This document shows positions 11,982-13,489 of a DNA stretch of 13,489 nt, piece by piece. Position 1 is the stretch's first letter. Each line of letters opens with the position of its first letter. Source of the stretch: an uncultured Bacillota bacterium (GTDB lineage: Bacteria; Bacillota; Clostridia; Peptostreptococcales; Anaerovoracaceae); assembly GCA_946410475.1 (NCBI GenBank), contig CAMKAM010000024.1:1-13489 (forward strand), written 5' to 3'. The notes beneath the pieces were generated by a model. It ran no database searches and was not told the DNA's origin. It saw only the letters and a program-made list of their open reading frames with translations. Both the position numbers and the translations under genes were made by a program.

Positions 11982-13292
11982 ATGGGAATCAAAGTAGCTA
12001 AATTCGGCGGATCTTCAGTGGCAGACGGGATCCAGCTGGCGAAGATGAAGGAGATCGTCAACGCGGATGAGGACAGAAAATACGTCATCGTATCTGCGCC
12101 GGGAAAACGTTTCAGCGGGGACAACAAGATCACGGATCTTCTGTACATGTGCAAGGCCCAGATGGATCAGAACATACCGGCTGACCAGCTGTTCCAGGTC
12201 ATCGCGGACAGGTTCAACGCCCTGGTGATGAGCCTCGGACTCGATGTCGATCTGACCGGAGAACTCGATACTATCAGGAAGAATCTCGATGAGGGCTGCA
12301 CGGCGGACTATATCGCCAGCAGGGGTGAGTATCTTTCGGCGATCGTGACTGCGGCATATCTCGGTTATGATTTCGTCGACACGGCAAATCTGATACTTTT
12401 CGATAAGAAGGGCCGCCTCATGGCGGATGAGACGAACGACGCGCTGGCTGCAGAGCTCGCGAAGCATGAGCGCGCTGTCATCCCCGGATTCTACGGATCG
12501 TCAGCTGAGACAGGTGAGATAAAGGTGTTCTCGCGCGGCGGATCGGACATAACAGGATCGCTCGTCGCCAAGGCTGTTAAAGCTGATATGTATGAGAACT
12601 GGACGGACGTTTCCGGCTTCCTCATGACAGACCCGAGGATCGTAGAGAATCCGAAGCCGATAGAGCGTATCTCTTACATAGAGCTGAGAGAGCTTGCTTA
12701 CATGGGAGCCAATGTCCTCCACGAGGACGCTATCTATCCGGTCAGGAACGCGGGCGTACCGATCAATATCAGGAACACGAACAAGCCTGAAGACCCGGGC
12801 ACGATCATCACCGCGGAAATGGAGCCGAGCGACAAGATCGTCAGCGGCATCGCCGGACACAAGGACTTCACGGTAATAGCGATCTACAAGCACACGCTGA
12901 ACTCCGAAGTCGGTATCATCAGAAAGCTCCTGTCTGTCCTTGAGGACAACAACATCAGCTTTGAGCACATGCCTTCCGGTATCGATACGGTATCGCTTGT
13001 CATCAGCAACGATGAGCTCGACGGAAAGCTGGATGACCTTATCGAGCAGATAGAAATGCGGATGAAACCGGACAGCATCGAAGTCCATGATGATATCGCG
13101 CTCCTCGCTGTAGTAGGAGCCGGAATGGATAGAAAGCCCGGTACGTCGGCAAGGATATTCACAGCTCTTGCTGAGAATGATGTCAACATCAGGATGATCG
13201 ACCAGGGATCGAGCGAGATCAACATCATCATCGGCGTTGCGAACGATGACTTCGAGACGGCTATCAGAGCTATCTACAAAGCGTTCGAATAA
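11982..13292 (+). CDS. Aspartate kinase, monofunctional, with two ACT domains
   Basis: First enzyme of the aspartate pathway (lysine, threonine, methionine, diaminopimelate): phosphorylates L-aspartate with ATP (436 residues). The amino-acid kinase domain (1-280) shows KFGGSSVADG (7-16), the SRGEYLSA motif (113-120), VFSRGGSDITGSLVAKA (182-198, nucleotide-binding) and TDVSGFLMTDPRI (208-220). Two ACT domains follow, about 295-365 (FTVIAIYKHTLNSEVGII) and 371-436 (LLAVVGAGMDRKPGTSARIF, then NIRMIDQGSSEINI), the second carrying the usual QGSSE effector motif. GAGGGGAG ends 9 nt before the ATG. It is a single-gene unit between terminators. The effector (lysine or threonine) cannot be read from the sequence. 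Diaminopimelate supply links it loosely to the two wall enzymes in the window. Confidence 0.95.
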   Translation: MGIKVAKFGGSSVADGIQLAKMKEIVNADEDRKYVIVSAPGKRFSGDNKITDLLYMCKAQMDQNIPADQLFQVIADRFNALVMSLGLDVDLTGELDTIRKNLDEGCTADYIASRGEYLSAIVTAAYLGYDFVDTANLILFDKKGRLMADETNDALAAELAKHERAVIPGFYGSSAETGEIKVFSRGGSDITGSLVAKAVKADMYENWTDVSGFLMTDPRIVENPKPIERISYIELRELAYMGANVLHEDAIYPVRNAGVPINIRNTNKPEDPGTIITAEMEPSDKIVSGIAGHKDFTVIAIYKHTLNSEVGIIRKLLSVLEDNNISFEHMPSGIDTVSLVISNDELDGKLDDLIEQIEMRMKPDSIEVHDDIALLAVVGAGMDRKPGTSARIFTALAENDVNIRMIDQGSSEINIIIGVANDDFETAIRAIYKAFE

Positions 13293-13319
13293 AACGGCAC
13301 GCCTGAAAAGCGTAAAGTC

Positions 13320-13360
13320 ACGGGAATGGTTTTCTAAAAGGAAGACCGTTCCCGTTTTTT
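13320..13360 (+). terminator. Terminator of the aspartate kinase gene
   Basis: A 15-bp stem (13320-13334 with 13341-13355), containing two G-T pairs, has the loop TAAAAG and is followed by a T run (13355-13360). Confidence 0.93.
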
Positions 13361-13376
13361 ATGGCTGCCTTGGTCA

Positions 13377-13405
13377 TTGACATGAGGGGACCCGGGTTGT
13401 AGAAT
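13377..13405 (+). promoter_or_regulatory. radA promoter
   Basis: Perfect -35 TTGACA (13377-13382), exact 17-bp spacer, -10 TAGAAT (13400-13405). It has the same hexamers and spacing as the tRNA-Leu promoter. The start is near 13412, inside the LexA-type box. Confidence 0.85.
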
Positions 13406-13407
13406 AA

Positions 13408-13419
13408 GAACAAATGTTC
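13408..13419. promoter_or_regulatory. LexA-type SOS box over the radA transcription start
   Basis: GAAC-AAAT-GTTC is a perfect match to the Gram-positive LexA/DinR core GAACRNRYGTTC, flanked by A on the left and G on the right. It begins 2 bp after the -10 and covers the predicted start, an effective place for repression. The site is directly visible; LexA control is inferred. Confidence 0.8.
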
Positions 13420-13442
13420 GAGTAAGCAGAAAGGAATTACCG

Positions 13443-13489
13443 ATGGCAAAGAGAGCAAAAACAGTATTCGTCTGTCAGGAATGCGGATA
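13443..13489 (+). CDS. radA: DNA repair protein RadA (Sms), N-terminal fragment cut by window end
   Basis: Only 15 codons are inside the window: MAKRAKTVFVCQECG, with the codon for the next residue cut. The start (a basic Lys/Arg stretch, then xVFVCQECGY-like) is the characteristic beginning of RadA/Sms, with the first pair of zinc-finger cysteines at Cys11 and Cys14. RadA is a RecA-like, hexameric DNA helicase that drives branch migration during recombination and repair. AAAGGA (13430-13435) lies 7 nt before the ATG. A consensus promoter and an SOS-type operator precede it, which fits a DNA-repair role. The identification rests on the short N terminus plus this context. Confidence 0.85.
   Translation, partial: MAKRAKTVFVCQECG

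Overview
The window looks like a chromosomal stretch of a Gram-positive anaerobe, most likely a member of the Clostridia. The signs are strong GGAGG-type ribosome binding sites, sigma-A-type promoters with 17-bp spacers, hairpin-plus-T-run terminators, a Clostridium/Bacillus-type LexA box, a YrzB-like DUF1292 protein, and heavy use of AGA/AGG arginine and ATA isoleucine codons in genes of moderate G+C. The genus cannot be fixed from the sequence alone; the order Eubacteriales is a guess.

Left edge (1-564): an A/T-rich gene of unknown function, unlike its neighbours in composition, runs in from outside the window. It is followed by a tandem 10-bp repeat, a terminator and a reverse-strand tRNA-Ser(GGA). 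The 3' end of the tRNA faces the A/T-rich side, as expected if a mobile element sits in this tRNA gene. Only one edge is visible. Positions 565-887 hold the tRNA promoter and, near 797-863, the promoter and leader of the next gene.

Cell-envelope and nucleotide block (888-5745): a secreted NlpC/P60 peptidase stands alone. Then comes a tight three-gene operon from a perfect -10 promoter: a membrane-anchored 5'-nucleotidase-like protein with two altered metal-site motifs, the RdgB/HAM1 house-cleaning NTPase, and a YihY/BrkB membrane protein. Their reading frames overlap by 1 and 4 nt. A bidirectional terminator closes this operon and the convergent serA.

Serine/repair block (5764-11634): serA (reverse) and serC (forward, TTG start) diverge from a strikingly symmetrical 39-bp promoter region, in which a perfect 15-bp inverted repeat carries both -10 and both -35 elements. 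serC overlaps a D-Ala-D-Ala carboxypeptidase gene by 4 nt, which overlaps uvrC by 1 nt, so serine synthesis, wall maturation and excision repair probably share one transcript. A small acidic DUF1292 gene follows from its own promoter inside the uvrC stop region.

Right part (11635-13489): a tRNA-Leu(CAG) gene with its own promoter and terminator, a monofunctional aspartate kinase with two ACT domains, and the first 15 codons of radA. radA is preceded by a consensus promoter and a perfect LexA-type operator over the predicted transcription start. Most genes are ordinary housekeeping genes. The points most worth a second look are the serA/serC symmetrical promoter, the LexA box at radA, the altered nucleotidase metal site, and the possible element edge at tRNA-Ser.
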